Positions 8,621-16,608 of a stretch of 33,348 bases of DNA are shown here, piece after piece (positions within the stretch are counted from its first letter, which is position 1; every line of letters starts with the position of its first letter). The notes under the pieces are model-generated. The model was not told the DNA's origin. It did no database searches and saw only the letters and a program-made list of their open reading frames with translations. This stretch comes from Deltaproteobacteria bacterium. GTDB taxonomy: Bacteria; Desulfobacterota; DSM-4660; Desulfatiglandales; HGW-15. Location of the stretch: contig JAFDEF010000052.1 of the NCBI GenBank assembly GCA_019310485.1, forward strand, positions 1 through 33,348, read 5' to 3'. Both the position numbers and the translations under genes were made by a program.

Positions 8621-9517
8621 CTACACCGGCCACAATGCCCATGTGCAAGCAGCCAGCCACAGCACCACGGTAAGCAATAATTGCCAATCCGCCAGCAATG
8701 CATCCGTGGGCGACTCGCCCCCATTCAGGGCCTCTACCACGAACCAGTAACGGAACAGACCGAACAGAACCAATGGAACCGTGATGGCCAACTCGGGCCT
8801 CGCAGTCACCACGAACATGCTGTAGAACAGCAAGGCCCCCGTTGCTGACATCTCAGCATAGCGATCCGCCAGTTGGACAGAGTATTTCTCAAGCACCCTT
8901 CGGCCTTCGGTGCCATTTTGGATGAGCTCCTGGCGCCGTTTGACAGCAGCAAGATACAACGCTAGGCACAAGGTGGTGATGAACATCCATGCGGACAGGG
9001 GAACGTCCAGCGCCATGGCCCCAGCATAAACGCGCAGCACAAAGCCGATGGCGATGGTGAAGATGTCGAGCACAGGTTGGTGTTTAAACACAAAGGTGTA
9101 GGCCAAATTCAAGGCCAAATAGGCCCCGATGGCCGTCACCACTTTTGGAGCGTCAAACCACCACCACCCCAGCACGGCGTAGAGAACCGCGGCTAGGATC
9201 AAGGCTGTGGGTACGGGGACAATCCCGGCCGCCAAGGGGCGGGTTTTGCACTTTTGGGGGTGACACCGGTCCCGATCAATGTCACGAACGTCGTTGACGA
9301 TGTAGGTGGCCGACGAAGCGACGCAGAACAGCAGCGCTGCCAAAAGGGCATGACTGACGGCATCAGTATCCAAAAACTTTCCTGAAAATAGGAGCGGTGC
9401 CAGAACAAAGCTGTTCTTTACCCACTGCTTTGGGCGCATCAGCTTGATTAGCCCCAGAAGCTGGGCGCACGCTGGACGAGCTTTTACCGAAAGAGCATCG
9501 ATTATCGTCTTATGCAT
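8621..9517 (-). CDS. ubiA: UbiA-family decaprenyl-phosphate phosphoribosyltransferase-like enzyme
   Basis: A 298-residue polytopic UbiA prenyltransferase-fold protein. The N-terminal segment LIKLMRPKQWVKN and the first Asp-rich motif NDVRDIDRD at residues 75-83, followed by HPQKCKTRPLAAG, are those of the DPPR-synthase subgroup (mycobacterial Rv3806c). This enzyme transfers phosphoribose from PRPP to a polyprenyl phosphate at the membrane, the first committed step to lipid-linked D-arabinofuranose. The gene lies downstream of dprE1-dprE2 with a 128-base gap and upstream of the PAP2 gene. A truncated second ubiA occurs at 14388-14627. Assignment to the subgroup is strong; the natural lipid is unknown. 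Confidence 0.88.
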   Translation of the reverse strand: MHKTIIDALSVKARPACAQLLGLIKLMRPKQWVKNSFVLAPLLFSGKFLDTDAVSHALLAALLFCVASSATYIVNDVRDIDRDRCHPQKCKTRPLAAGIVPVPTALILAAVLYAVLGWWWFDAPKVVTAIGAYLALNLAYTFVFKHQPVLDIFTIAIGFVLRVYAGAMALDVPLSAWMFITTLCLALYLAAVKRRQELIQNGTEGRRVLEKYSVQLADRYAEMSATGALLFYSMFVVTARPELAITVPLVLFGLFRYWFVVEALNGGESPTDALLADWQLLLTVVLWLAACTWALWPV

Positions 9518-9645
9518 GGCAATGTGACAAAATCAACTGGAACCCACTCGAATAAAATTTCACGTATTCGCCAGCTCTTATAACTAAAGAGTAGTAATTC
9601 GTACAGTGTTCCGATCTAAAAGATATTTTATCTGTTAATATCACG

Positions 9646-10398
9646 CTAAATATTTAACTTATTGAATACAAACGCGGGTAAATGTTGAATAACCATCATA
9701 ATCAACCACCACTTACGGGGGGTGTAAATCACAGGCCTACCTGCCTCTATTCCCTCAACAATCTCCTTTGCAACCTTTTCAACGGGCGCCAACTTGGTGC
9801 CCTTGTCCTTGAGGTCAGCGGCCATGGGGGTGTCCGTCGGGCCAGGCTTTATAAGTACCACCTTGACTCGACTATGTGCAAAGCGATGCTGCAAGCCTTG
9901 GGCGTAGCGTGTAATCAGTCCTTTGCCTGCGCCGTAAACATAATTGGACTTCCGGCCCCGGTCACCCGCCACGGAGCCTATCAGGGCAATGGTGCCGTGG
10001 TTGGATTTTGCCATCTGTTTGGCGAAAGCCTCGGCAAACAAGACCGGCGAAACCCCATTAATATTCAGCGCTTGGCAACATGCCTTTAAATCATTTTGGC
10101 ACCTGACCTGCTCAGGCAGTGAACCATGGGCAATCAGTACAATATCCACATCGCCAGACTGAAAAATGTTTTCTACCGTGGTAGTGATGACTTCCGGGTC
10201 AAGGAAATCTGCACAGACGACCCGAATTAGTGATTCGGGGCTACGCACCTTGAGGTCACTGGCGACCCGGTCGGTGCGCTGTGCGTTGCGCCCCACTAGT
10301 GTGAGATCGGACGGCTGATTTTCCAACCAGAGTCTGGCGCAGTGCGAGGCAATCGCCGAGGTAGCCCCAACAACGACGATTCTTCTTTTCCCTTTCAT
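9646..10398 (-). CDS. dprE2: DprE2-like decaprenylphospho-erythro-pentofuranosid-2-ulose reductase (SDR)
   Basis: A 250-residue short-chain dehydrogenase. The cofactor loop GATSAIASH begins at residue 11, a serine precedes the active site at about 142, and the catalytic YGAGK pair is Tyr155/Lys159. The C-terminal hydrophobic tail (WWLIMMVIQHLPAFVF) is typical of DprE2. Its start codon directly follows the dprE1 stop (TGA-ATG), so the two are translationally linked. In mycobacteria DprE2 reduces the 2-keto intermediate made by DprE1, completing epimerisation of lipid-linked ribose to arabinose. Many SDRs look alike; the call rests on the combination with DprE1 and UbiA. Confidence 0.85.
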   Translation of the reverse strand: MKGKRRIVVVGATSAIASHCARLWLENQPSDLTLVGRNAQRTDRVASDLKVRSPESLIRVVCADFLDPEVITTTVENIFQSGDVDIVLIAHGSLPEQVRCQNDLKACCQALNINGVSPVLFAEAFAKQMAKSNHGTIALIGSVAGDRGRKSNYVYGAGKGLITRYAQGLQHRFAHSRVKVVLIKPGPTDTPMAADLKDKGTKLAPVEKVAKEIVEGIEAGRPVIYTPRKWWLIMMVIQHLPAFVFNKLNI

Positions 10399-11700
10399 TC
10401 AACCTCCCATCACGCGGCGTGAGAAACCTGAGCTGATGCCTGGGTCTCGATACTTTAAGAATTCTTTCAGTCGCGGATAACCCAACTCAAAAAGTTGTTT
10501 GGGCATCCTCGAGTCCTTAGCCGGGTAGAGCCGCCCCTTTGCCTCATAAACAATGGCATCCAGTCGCTCCAAGAGCTTATATGTGTGCGTCCCCTTATTT
10601 GGGAAATCCAACGCCAGCGTCACCCCTGGTTGCGGGAAACTTAGCATACCTATTGACTGTCGGTTGCCAAGGGTCTTCAGGACGGCAAGAAAAGATCCAT
10701 CTCCAGAGCGGGAGATTTCCTTCAGGATCGTCTGTATGGCGATTTTTCCTACTTTCCGTGGCACCACACACTGGTACTGGAAGAAGCCTTTTGGCCCGTA
10801 CATGCGGTTCCACTCAAGCACGTTGTCCAGCGGGTAGAAAAACGGTTCGTAGTGCCTGACGGCTCGACCCGCCCGCCGCTTTTTGGCGTGGTAGTAGGCC
10901 ATATTGAAAAGGCGCAGGGACAGCCGATTCACCAAGGAAAAGGGCGGCACGAAGGGCACGGTCACGTTGCACCCTTTGGGCTCCGGGAGATTTCCAGGAC
11001 TGGTCGGGTTACCACGGAGGAACAAACCTCGTCCACCGCCCCCACTAATGCAGTCGATCCAGGAAACCGTGTGTTCCCAGTCGGCCTCGGAGTCGTCGGC
11101 GAGGCGGAAGAACTCATCAAGATTGCCGTAAGGGACAATCTCCGTTTCCAACCAAGGCCCGGCCACACGGCGTAGTTGGATCTCAGCCTGGATGATGACA
11201 CCCGTGAGGCCCAATCCACCCACTGTGGCGGCAAACCAGTCTGAGCGCTCGTTTGGGCCACACCGGATGACCTCTCCATCGGTACGGATGAGCGTTAGGT
11301 TCCGGACGTGATCGCCGAAAGAACCCATCACGTGATGGTTCTTAGTGTGCACATCGTTGGCAATGGCACCCCCAACGGTCACAAGCTGTGTGCCAGGGGT
11401 TACCGGCAGCATCCATCCGCGAGGAACGGCCAGCCGTTGGATGTCCCGCAGCAACACACCGGCCTCACAGACCAGCCGGCCGGCCCTATCGTCGAAAGCC
11501 ATAAAATGATTGAGCCGGGTTGTGACCCAGAGTGTGCCCCCTGGATTCAGGCATACGTCACCGTAGCTGCGGCCCATGCCATAAGCAAGACCAGGCAACG
11601 GACCATGACTAAGAAAGTCCTTAACGATAAACGGATCATGCAACTCCACAACACGATGAGGTTCGGCGCTCAAGCGCCCCCAAGAGGATACTGGTTTCAT
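10399..11700 (-). CDS. dprE1: DprE1-like decaprenylphospho-ribofuranose 2-oxidase (FAD)
   Basis: A 433-residue VAO-type FAD oxidoreductase. The FAD-binding half has GMGRSYGDVCLN (residues 41-52) and VGGAIANDVHTKNHH (109-123), a DprE1 hallmark. The C-terminal half has WNRMYGPKGFFQYQCVVP, AVLKTLG, and LYPAKDSR. Cys311 and Lys342 are 31 residues apart, the same spacing as the inhibitor-target Cys387 and Lys418 of mycobacterial DprE1. The enzyme oxidises C2 of polyprenyl-phosphoryl ribose; with DprE2 this gives polyprenyl-phosphoryl-D-arabinose. The start overlaps the stop of the upstream decayed gene (ATGA), showing these were one operon. All recognisable motifs are intact. Confidence 0.9.
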   Translation of the reverse strand: MKPVSSWGRLSAEPHRVVELHDPFIVKDFLSHGPLPGLAYGMGRSYGDVCLNPGGTLWVTTRLNHFMAFDDRAGRLVCEAGVLLRDIQRLAVPRGWMLPVTPGTQLVTVGGAIANDVHTKNHHVMGSFGDHVRNLTLIRTDGEVIRCGPNERSDWFAATVGGLGLTGVIIQAEIQLRRVAGPWLETEIVPYGNLDEFFRLADDSEADWEHTVSWIDCISGGGGRGLFLRGNPTSPGNLPEPKGCNVTVPFVPPFSLVNRLSLRLFNMAYYHAKKRRAGRAVRHYEPFFYPLDNVLEWNRMYGPKGFFQYQCVVPRKVGKIAIQTILKEISRSGDGSFLAVLKTLGNRQSIGMLSFPQPGVTLALDFPNKGTHTYKLLERLDAIVYEAKGRLYPAKDSRMPKQLFELGYPRLKEFLKYRDPGISSGFSRRVMGG

Positions 11701-12337
11701 TGTGTATTTACCAACAAATGGCCAAGTGAATACATTCCATCACCCGAAATAGCGACGATCCTGACTTTATCTACATTCAATACCATATTGTCAAGATGAA
11801 TCTTGTGACGAACTAACCCAGGTGTTCGTTTTGGATAAATGGTGGTTATCAAAATCCATTCGCCATTTTGAAGCCCTCTAATCTCATAGACATCATTATT
11901 ATCAACAGAAACATCAATTGATTTAATGGTTGTTTTTTGTGTCAATGCAATATCTAACATATAGTCAAATTGGATGTTTCCTGCAGCATTCCAAGGTGTT
12001 CCTTCGCTCCGAATTGTTCGAACATCAAATTCTGTTATCATAGGGATCAACGAGGATCTTGGTATGAAGTTCGTTCTATACATTTTCCAGTCCGGTTTTT
12101 CTGTTAGGCCCAAATTTAATCTAACAATTTCGACTAATCGCTTTCTGTCCAGTAGCGCTGCGTGTCACAGTTCGTATTGATTCCCAGAAACACTTTGTTG
12201 TTTTGGGATCTTTAAGAAGATTATTGTCTTCTCTGATACTTTCCACTTATCCATGCGGTCCTCAGCAAAACAAGAAGAAGGAATGAGCTAAAAGCAAAAG
12301 TAAGTGGCCGGTTACCTAAGGGTAATGATTGCTGCAT
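11697..12337 (-). pseudogene. Decayed membrane glycosyltransferase (GT-C type?), coupled to dprE1
   Basis: Three successive frames are needed. An ATG at 12337, after GAGG, opens MQQSLPLGNRPLTFAF and a strongly hydrophobic helix ending LLRTAWIS, then stops at about 12221. A second frame (about 12240-12121) reads SIREDNNLLKDPKTTKCF. A third, open from a TGA near 12170 to 11697, gives LLDRKRLVEIVRLNLGLTEK and then a soluble beta-rich C-terminus. The N-terminal helix followed by TAWIS resembles, from memory, the start of polytopic GT-C sugar transferases; if so, most of the membrane part is deleted. The last 138 residues overlap dprE1 by four bases. A product is unlikely to be functional. Confidence 0.55.
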
Positions 12338-12364
12338 AGTCGCCAACCTCTGTTATTTGCCGAA

Positions 12365-12787
12365 TTACTTGAAAACGAAACGCCTATCGAGATAATACTT
12401 GGCCAAATAGCCGATCGCAAGGCCGATAATCCCACCTAGGTATCGCATTTCCTTGGTCTCGAAAATGTAATGGAAGCCAAACTCAAAGCCCCAGAAAATT
12501 GCGGTGGTGGCAGCGCCCATGATGCTGTAAAGGACGAAAGTCAGGGTATCATGAGTGATGCTGCGTGCCCGGAAGCGGAATATATACCGCTTATCCAGAA
12601 CATACTTGACTAAGAGGCCGACGCCTGTGCCCACAATGACTGAGACCAAAATATGGAAAGCACCTCCGTAGGTTCGGATCACAATATCCTGGGTGCCAAT
12701 ATTCGCTGCAGTTGCAATGAGTGCGAATATGGCGTAGTTCATTGCCAGCTTGAAAGATGTAGATCGTTTTCCTGCAGAATTGCACAT
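12365..12787 (-). CDS. gtrA: GtrA-family membrane protein
   Basis: About 140 residues with four hydrophobic segments and the GtrA pattern: YAIFALIATAANIGTQ at the start, GVGLLVKYVLDKRYIFRF in the middle, and YLAKYYLDRRFVFK at the C-terminus, which repeats the K-Y-x-L-D-R/K-R-x-x-F signature. GtrA proteins help move polyprenyl-linked sugars across the inner membrane; a GtrA-family protein (Rv3789) neighbours dprE1 in mycobacteria. The ATG at 12787 is chosen because one base beyond it the IS5-family element begins. An upstream start at 12859 would be encoded by IS sequence. The original promoter and ribosome binding site have therefore been replaced by the IS end. Confidence 0.85.
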   Translation of the reverse strand: MCNSAGKRSTSFKLAMNYAIFALIATAANIGTQDIVIRTYGGAFHILVSVIVGTGVGLLVKYVLDKRYIFRFRARSITHDTLTFVLYSIMGAATTAIFWGFEFGFHYIFETKEMRYLGGIIGLAIGYLAKYYLDRRFVFK

Positions 12788-12899
12788 GGAGAGCTTTGAA
12801 TTTTCTGCTACAAGGGCAGAAGGGTTCTGTTGAGATGAGTTCTTACCAAAATTTGTCACAATCTCCTCAAGTTTCTACCCTTGTCACCCCTAACATTTT

Positions 12900-12920
12900 G
12901 CCCCCTGCAGGGGCTTTTTC
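12900..12920 (+). terminator. Hairpin plus T-run near the IS right end
   Basis: GCCCC/GGGGC stem (12900-12904 and 12910-12914) with a five-base loop, followed by TTTTTC. A shortened version (GCCC/GGGC then ATTTTC) is kept in the two other IS-end copies. It could stop plus-strand transcription, antisense to gtrA and the transposase. Confidence 0.45.
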
Positions 12921-12969
12921 TTCTTCCGTGTGCCCTTTTTCTCTATTCAGGCACACCTCTCCCCTATTT

Positions 12970-14030
12970 TTAGGTACTTACAAGCACCTTGGCCCCTCTA
13001 AATATATTAAATGCCATCTGCCTGCACATGGAATCCCAGCGATTCTTCACAATGGTCGTGAACCTCGCACGATAGGCCCCATCATGTAAATGACTCAGAC
13101 CAAAGTACTGCTCCACTATGTATCTCTTCTTCGATATCTTCTTGTTCCTCTCTATCTCAATCTCAGTAATCTTCGCACTCGCCGTATCCTTGCGCATGAT
13201 TCCATCTTCAATCCCATTTATGTACAGAAAAGATCTGTTCGGCTCCCCATAATATCCCTTATCCGCATATATCTTCCTGATCGGATCTTTCGTGTGGCAA
13301 CTGGCTAGTGCCAGGTAGGGAAGATACTTGCTATCGTGCACAGAGGCAGGTGTCAGAGTCGTGGCCAATACAAAGCCCTTCTTTACATCTACCGAAGTAT
13401 GCTCCTTCAATCCGTAGTGAGGTTCATCGTTCTTTACCGTCCAATCAGATTCCAGGTCCCTGCTAAACTTCAGCGGCTTACCATTCCTGTCCACTCCCCC
13501 TCAGGCCCACTCCTTCTCTCCTTCTCCCTTCTAAGATCATCATTGCTCATAGGCTTACTCGCCGATTTCACCAGCCTCGCATCCACCGCTATCCCTTCAT
13601 TTATGCTCAACCCCCTCTTGGCAAACTCCTGCAACACTGCACTATTCAGTTTCACCATCGCCTCCTTGGACAACCTACTCCTGAACCTCGAAAACGTGGA
13701 ATGATCAGGGGATGGCTTATCAAGAGGAAGCCCTAAGAACTTCTTAAACGATATCCTGTCATTTATCTAGTTCTCCAGCTCAGGATCAGATGGAATATGA
13801 AACCACTTCTGTAACAACAGACACTTAAGTAATATCAAGGGTGGGTAGGCATCAGCTCCTTCCTTTCTCCTCCCAACTTCATAGTACTCCCTCAACAGTG
13901 CCTCTATGTTCCTCCACTTCACAACCTTATTAATCCTCTCCATCATCTTCACACTGCGATTGTGCTCCAATAAACCCCTCACAGCCAGATCAGCAAAACT
14001 GAATTTACCTCCAAAATCCTTATATCCCAT
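12970..14030 (-). pseudogene. IS5-family transposase with nonsense codon and frameshift
   Basis: The reading starts at 14030 (MGYKDFGGKFSFADLAV). It stops at a TAG at 13767-13769, within ELEN-stop-INDRIS where glutamine would be expected, and resumes in the same frame through DHSTFSRFRSRLSK and the first catalytic aspartate in GIAVDARLVKSAS. It then shifts frame at a run of five C (13496-13500). The last part (13494-12970) holds YADKGYYG with the second aspartate and KKRYIVEQYFG with the catalytic glutamate, ending FRGAKVLVST. All three catalytic residues survive, but two lesions interrupt the chain, so the element is probably immobile unless helped in trans. Confidence 0.88.
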
Positions 14031-14260
14031 TACTGTCTCCCCCTTTCAGACACGTTGTATGTAGGGGGAGTGTATATCATAAATAAGGCCATTTATCAAG
14101 TAGTTTCAGTAAGTTAACTATCCACTTAAATCCATCAACTCCAGTGTTTATTACAACTTACGATCACAGCTCTTGTATCTCAGCTAATTTTTTTTCATGC
14201 CTTTCCCCAAATGACAATTCTCGGCAGGTTATGCAAAGCTCTCCTCCTTTCGCTTCGGCA

Positions 14261-14284
14261 GACCTGCCGACTCCGGAGCAGGTC
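14261..14284. repeat. Inverted repeat beside the IS left end
   Basis: GACCTGC at 14261-14267 and GCAGGTC at 14278-14284 form a seven-base stem with a ten-base loop. The stretch 14244-14387, between the IS and the truncated ubiA, has no recognisable gene. Confidence 0.4.
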
Positions 14285-14387
14285 ATCATTTGCCACCCTC
14301 GTAGAGGCAATGTCATGTTATTTCAAAGGGCAACAGCCCGACCTAGCATGGATTCGCAGCGCCGCCTCGCAATAACCCTGTCAGAGC

Positions 14388-14627
14388 TTACGTTTTTTTG
14401 GTGGGATGCTTACGATCAGCTTCCACATCCAGAATGTCATTCATGACGTAAACGCTACTTGCAATCACGCAGAACGCGAGGAAGGCAAGCCCCGCACTCA
14501 TCAGGGTGGTCTGATCCCATTGCCCAGAGAAAATAACACCCAGAAAAACGAAGCCGTTCTTAATGTATTGGTGCGGGCGTAGGAGTTTTAGTACTGAAAG
14601 TATTTGGATTTTTCTTACCATACGCAC
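14388..14627 (-). pseudogene. ubiA: Truncated UbiA-family phosphoribosyltransferase
   Basis: The first about 78 residues of a second DPPR-synthase-like UbiA protein: VLKLLRPHQYIKNGFVFLG followed by the Asp-rich motif NDILDVEADRKHP. It ends two codons after HPTKK, where the intact gene at 8621-9517 continues with the RPLAAG segment. Everything distal is missing and is replaced by 144 unrecognised bases and then the IS5-family left end. The fragment differs strongly from the intact ubiA, so it is an older homologue and not a fresh duplication. It begins about ten bases after the GT-C gene stop and was probably co-transcribed with it. Confidence 0.85.
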
Positions 14628-14637
14628 AAATATATAC

Positions 14638-16608
14638 CTAGTTGTGCTTAAGCGTCAGCGAATGCACACTGAGCTCACCTTTTCCGCAGTAAAAAATTCT
14701 AATTTCAAATAGATCGCCTGATAAAGACTTTGGTACCGTGAAGACGCCTTTAATCAACTGTCGCTCATGCCGAGGAAATATATCCTCTTTAAAAAGAGTT
14801 TTCCCTTTATTGGGGAGGTAAACATCAATATAGCCAACGGCTTCTTTATCTCCTGCATGATAAGCGTTAACGTCAAATATGAACTCGTATTTCCCATCGC
14901 TTAGCTTAATATATGGACCAAATGTCAAAAACCCTGCGGGCGGACCATTAGTCACTCTTGACTTTCCTACAACAGCGCCTACATTTGATGGCAAACTTGC
15001 CCCGGCCCAAATCCTAGGCTTGTCTTGAGGTTGGCTAGAAATGCCTGATGCGAGTATATAAAACCCACTAACTATCACAAACCCTACTATATTTCTATAG
15101 TAGATATCTTTTCTTTTGGACTCAAAAAGTGCGCCAAGAACAACTAAACCTATACAAAAAACCACAAAAGCAGCGTTCGGTCCATATTTGAGCGCCCAGG
15201 TGTTATTATATAGCGCAGGCAGATAGCCGTTCAAAGCAGGATGAAACGATCCATATGCAGATAGCCAGGTACCGCTGAGCATATTGTAAAAATCAAACCT
15301 TTTAAAGGTATACGAGATGTATGTCAGCGCATTGATACCTATCAAAATGATCACGACCCATAAACCATATTTTGCCTCCTTCATAATCCTGATCGCTGAA
15401 AATATAACGATCGGCATAATTAAGACCGCTCCAGACCATCCAAACCTTCCAGCGAACGACCACCCACCGTACCAGTTGGGATGAAGGGAGTTTGGAACCA
15501 CATAACTTGCGTACACAAGCAATATAGTTAGCGCAGTCAACAGATACTGTTTTAAAAATGCAAATATAGATATTAGTCCAAGAAAATAAACAGGATTTTG
15601 GATAAACATCCCTTGGAATCTGTCCAAATGGAGCCCAAGGAAAACCATAAAAGCGTGAGCACTAAATTGAAGAGCACCATCGTGATATGGACCGGTAAAT
15701 TTGCTAAACGCGTACATATTATAAGCCGCAAGAAGCGCAAGAGATGTACTTATAAAAGACAGAACAAACGCCGATAACCCGAGCCGAGCGGATACAGTTA
15801 ATTTGCGTTTAGTCAGAAGGTAAGTTTGGAATGAAATAACCAAAGAAAGGATTAGCGCGGGCGCCGCAAATTTAATATGTAGCCAAGGCAAGAGCGAAAC
15901 AAGCAAAGCAACTACTACAGTTTTTGTGAGTTGTTCTTTATTTTCGATTTCCCTTTTTAAAATAACGTAACAAGCAGCAAGCGATATAATGCCGGCTGGA
16001 AGGTCAGGATAGATCTGGCTCGATGCAGGGATAAGCGGAGTCGCGAAAGCTACTGCTACGATCGAAATGGTTCGAATTACATTATTTGAACAGAAGAGAC
16101 CAGTTATATTAAATATTAGAGGAATGGCCAAGCTGCTCAATAACACCAAAGCCACTTTTGCACCAAGATTTCCGGCCACAAGATAGGGAACTGATAAAAT
16201 TAATGGTAATCCAATGTTATGTACGCTGTATAGACCATGCGGCCCTTGCACTGCATGAGTGTTTGTCGGGTTCGGTTTGGCATCTCGCGGCGCTAAACCT
16301 GCTGAGTATATATGATGACTTTTAAATTCCCTAGTATAGGCTTTTGTTACCTCAAATGTATGATCCTTAATAATTGCGCCGGCTATTACCAAGTAGTGCG
16401 GCTCATCACCAGTAACGGGAAACCAGTCGTGATGTGTCCATTGATATAAGGTAAAAAGAGATAATAACAAGTATGACAACCACAAGATGTTGCGCAATTC
16501 TTTTTCAGGCAAGGCAACTCCATTCTCAACAGCAAACTTGTTAATTAATTTGACTTCACCATCCTCGGATTCACTAAATTGGAGTTGACTTCGACGGGAT
16601 TGGTGCAT
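14638..16608 (-). CDS. Polytopic GT-C type glycosyltransferase-like membrane protein
   Basis: A 656-residue protein with roughly 12 hydrophobic segments and a C-terminal soluble beta-rich domain of about 130 residues. After the first membrane segment the large external loop carries GDEPHYL at residues 67-73; an Asp/Glu pair in the first loop is the usual catalytic signature of GT-C enzymes, which take sugars from polyprenyl-phosphate donors. Later loops include SVHNIGLPLIL and HPNWYGGWSFAGRFG. Its ATG directly follows the stop of the triple GT4 gene (TGA-ATG). With the lipid-linked arabinose pathway downstream, an arabinofuranosyl or similar transfer in the periplasm is plausible. No close family was recognised. 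Confidence 0.75.
   Translation of the reverse strand: MHQSRRSQLQFSESEDGEVKLINKFAVENGVALPEKELRNILWLSYLLLSLFTLYQWTHHDWFPVTGDEPHYLVIAGAIIKDHTFEVTKAYTREFKSHHIYSAGLAPRDAKPNPTNTHAVQGPHGLYSVHNIGLPLILSVPYLVAGNLGAKVALVLLSSLAIPLIFNITGLFCSNNVIRTISIVAVAFATPLIPASSQIYPDLPAGIISLAACYVILKREIENKEQLTKTVVVALLVSLLPWLHIKFAAPALILSLVISFQTYLLTKRKLTVSARLGLSAFVLSFISTSLALLAAYNMYAFSKFTGPYHDGALQFSAHAFMVFLGLHLDRFQGMFIQNPVYFLGLISIFAFLKQYLLTALTILLVYASYVVPNSLHPNWYGGWSFAGRFGWSGAVLIMPIVIFSAIRIMKEAKYGLWVVIILIGINALTYISYTFKRFDFYNMLSGTWLSAYGSFHPALNGYLPALYNNTWALKYGPNAAFVVFCIGLVVLGALFESKRKDIYYRNIVGFVIVSGFYILASGISSQPQDKPRIWAGASLPSNVGAVVGKSRVTNGPPAGFLTFGPYIKLSDGKYEFIFDVNAYHAGDKEAVGYIDVYLPNKGKTLFKEDIFPRHERQLIKGVFTVPKSLSGDLFEIRIFYCGKGELSVHSLTLKHN

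Larger units (their letters stand above)
12789..14243 (-). mobile_element. IS5-family element, about 1455 bp, inactive
   Basis: The right end GAGAGCTTTGAATTTTCTGC starts at 12789. The inverted counterpart ends at 14243; its complement reads GAGAGCTTTGCATAACCTGC, matching 16 of 20 bases. The right boundary is confirmed because two other copies (21987 and 23398) begin at exactly the same base in unrelated surroundings. No convincing target duplication is visible. Between the transposase end and the right terminus is about 180 bases of non-coding DNA conserved among the three copies. The element separates gtrA from a truncated ubiA. Confidence 0.8.

Noticed and set aside
9518-9645. Possible promoter for ubiA in the 128-base gap after dprE2
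   Set aside because: The stretch is AT-rich, but no -35/-10 pair with acceptable spacing stood out.
13496-13500. Programmed frameshift in the IS5-family transposase
   Set aside because: The run of five C might permit slippage, but a separate nonsense codon at 13767-13769 also breaks the gene, so simple decay is the better explanation.
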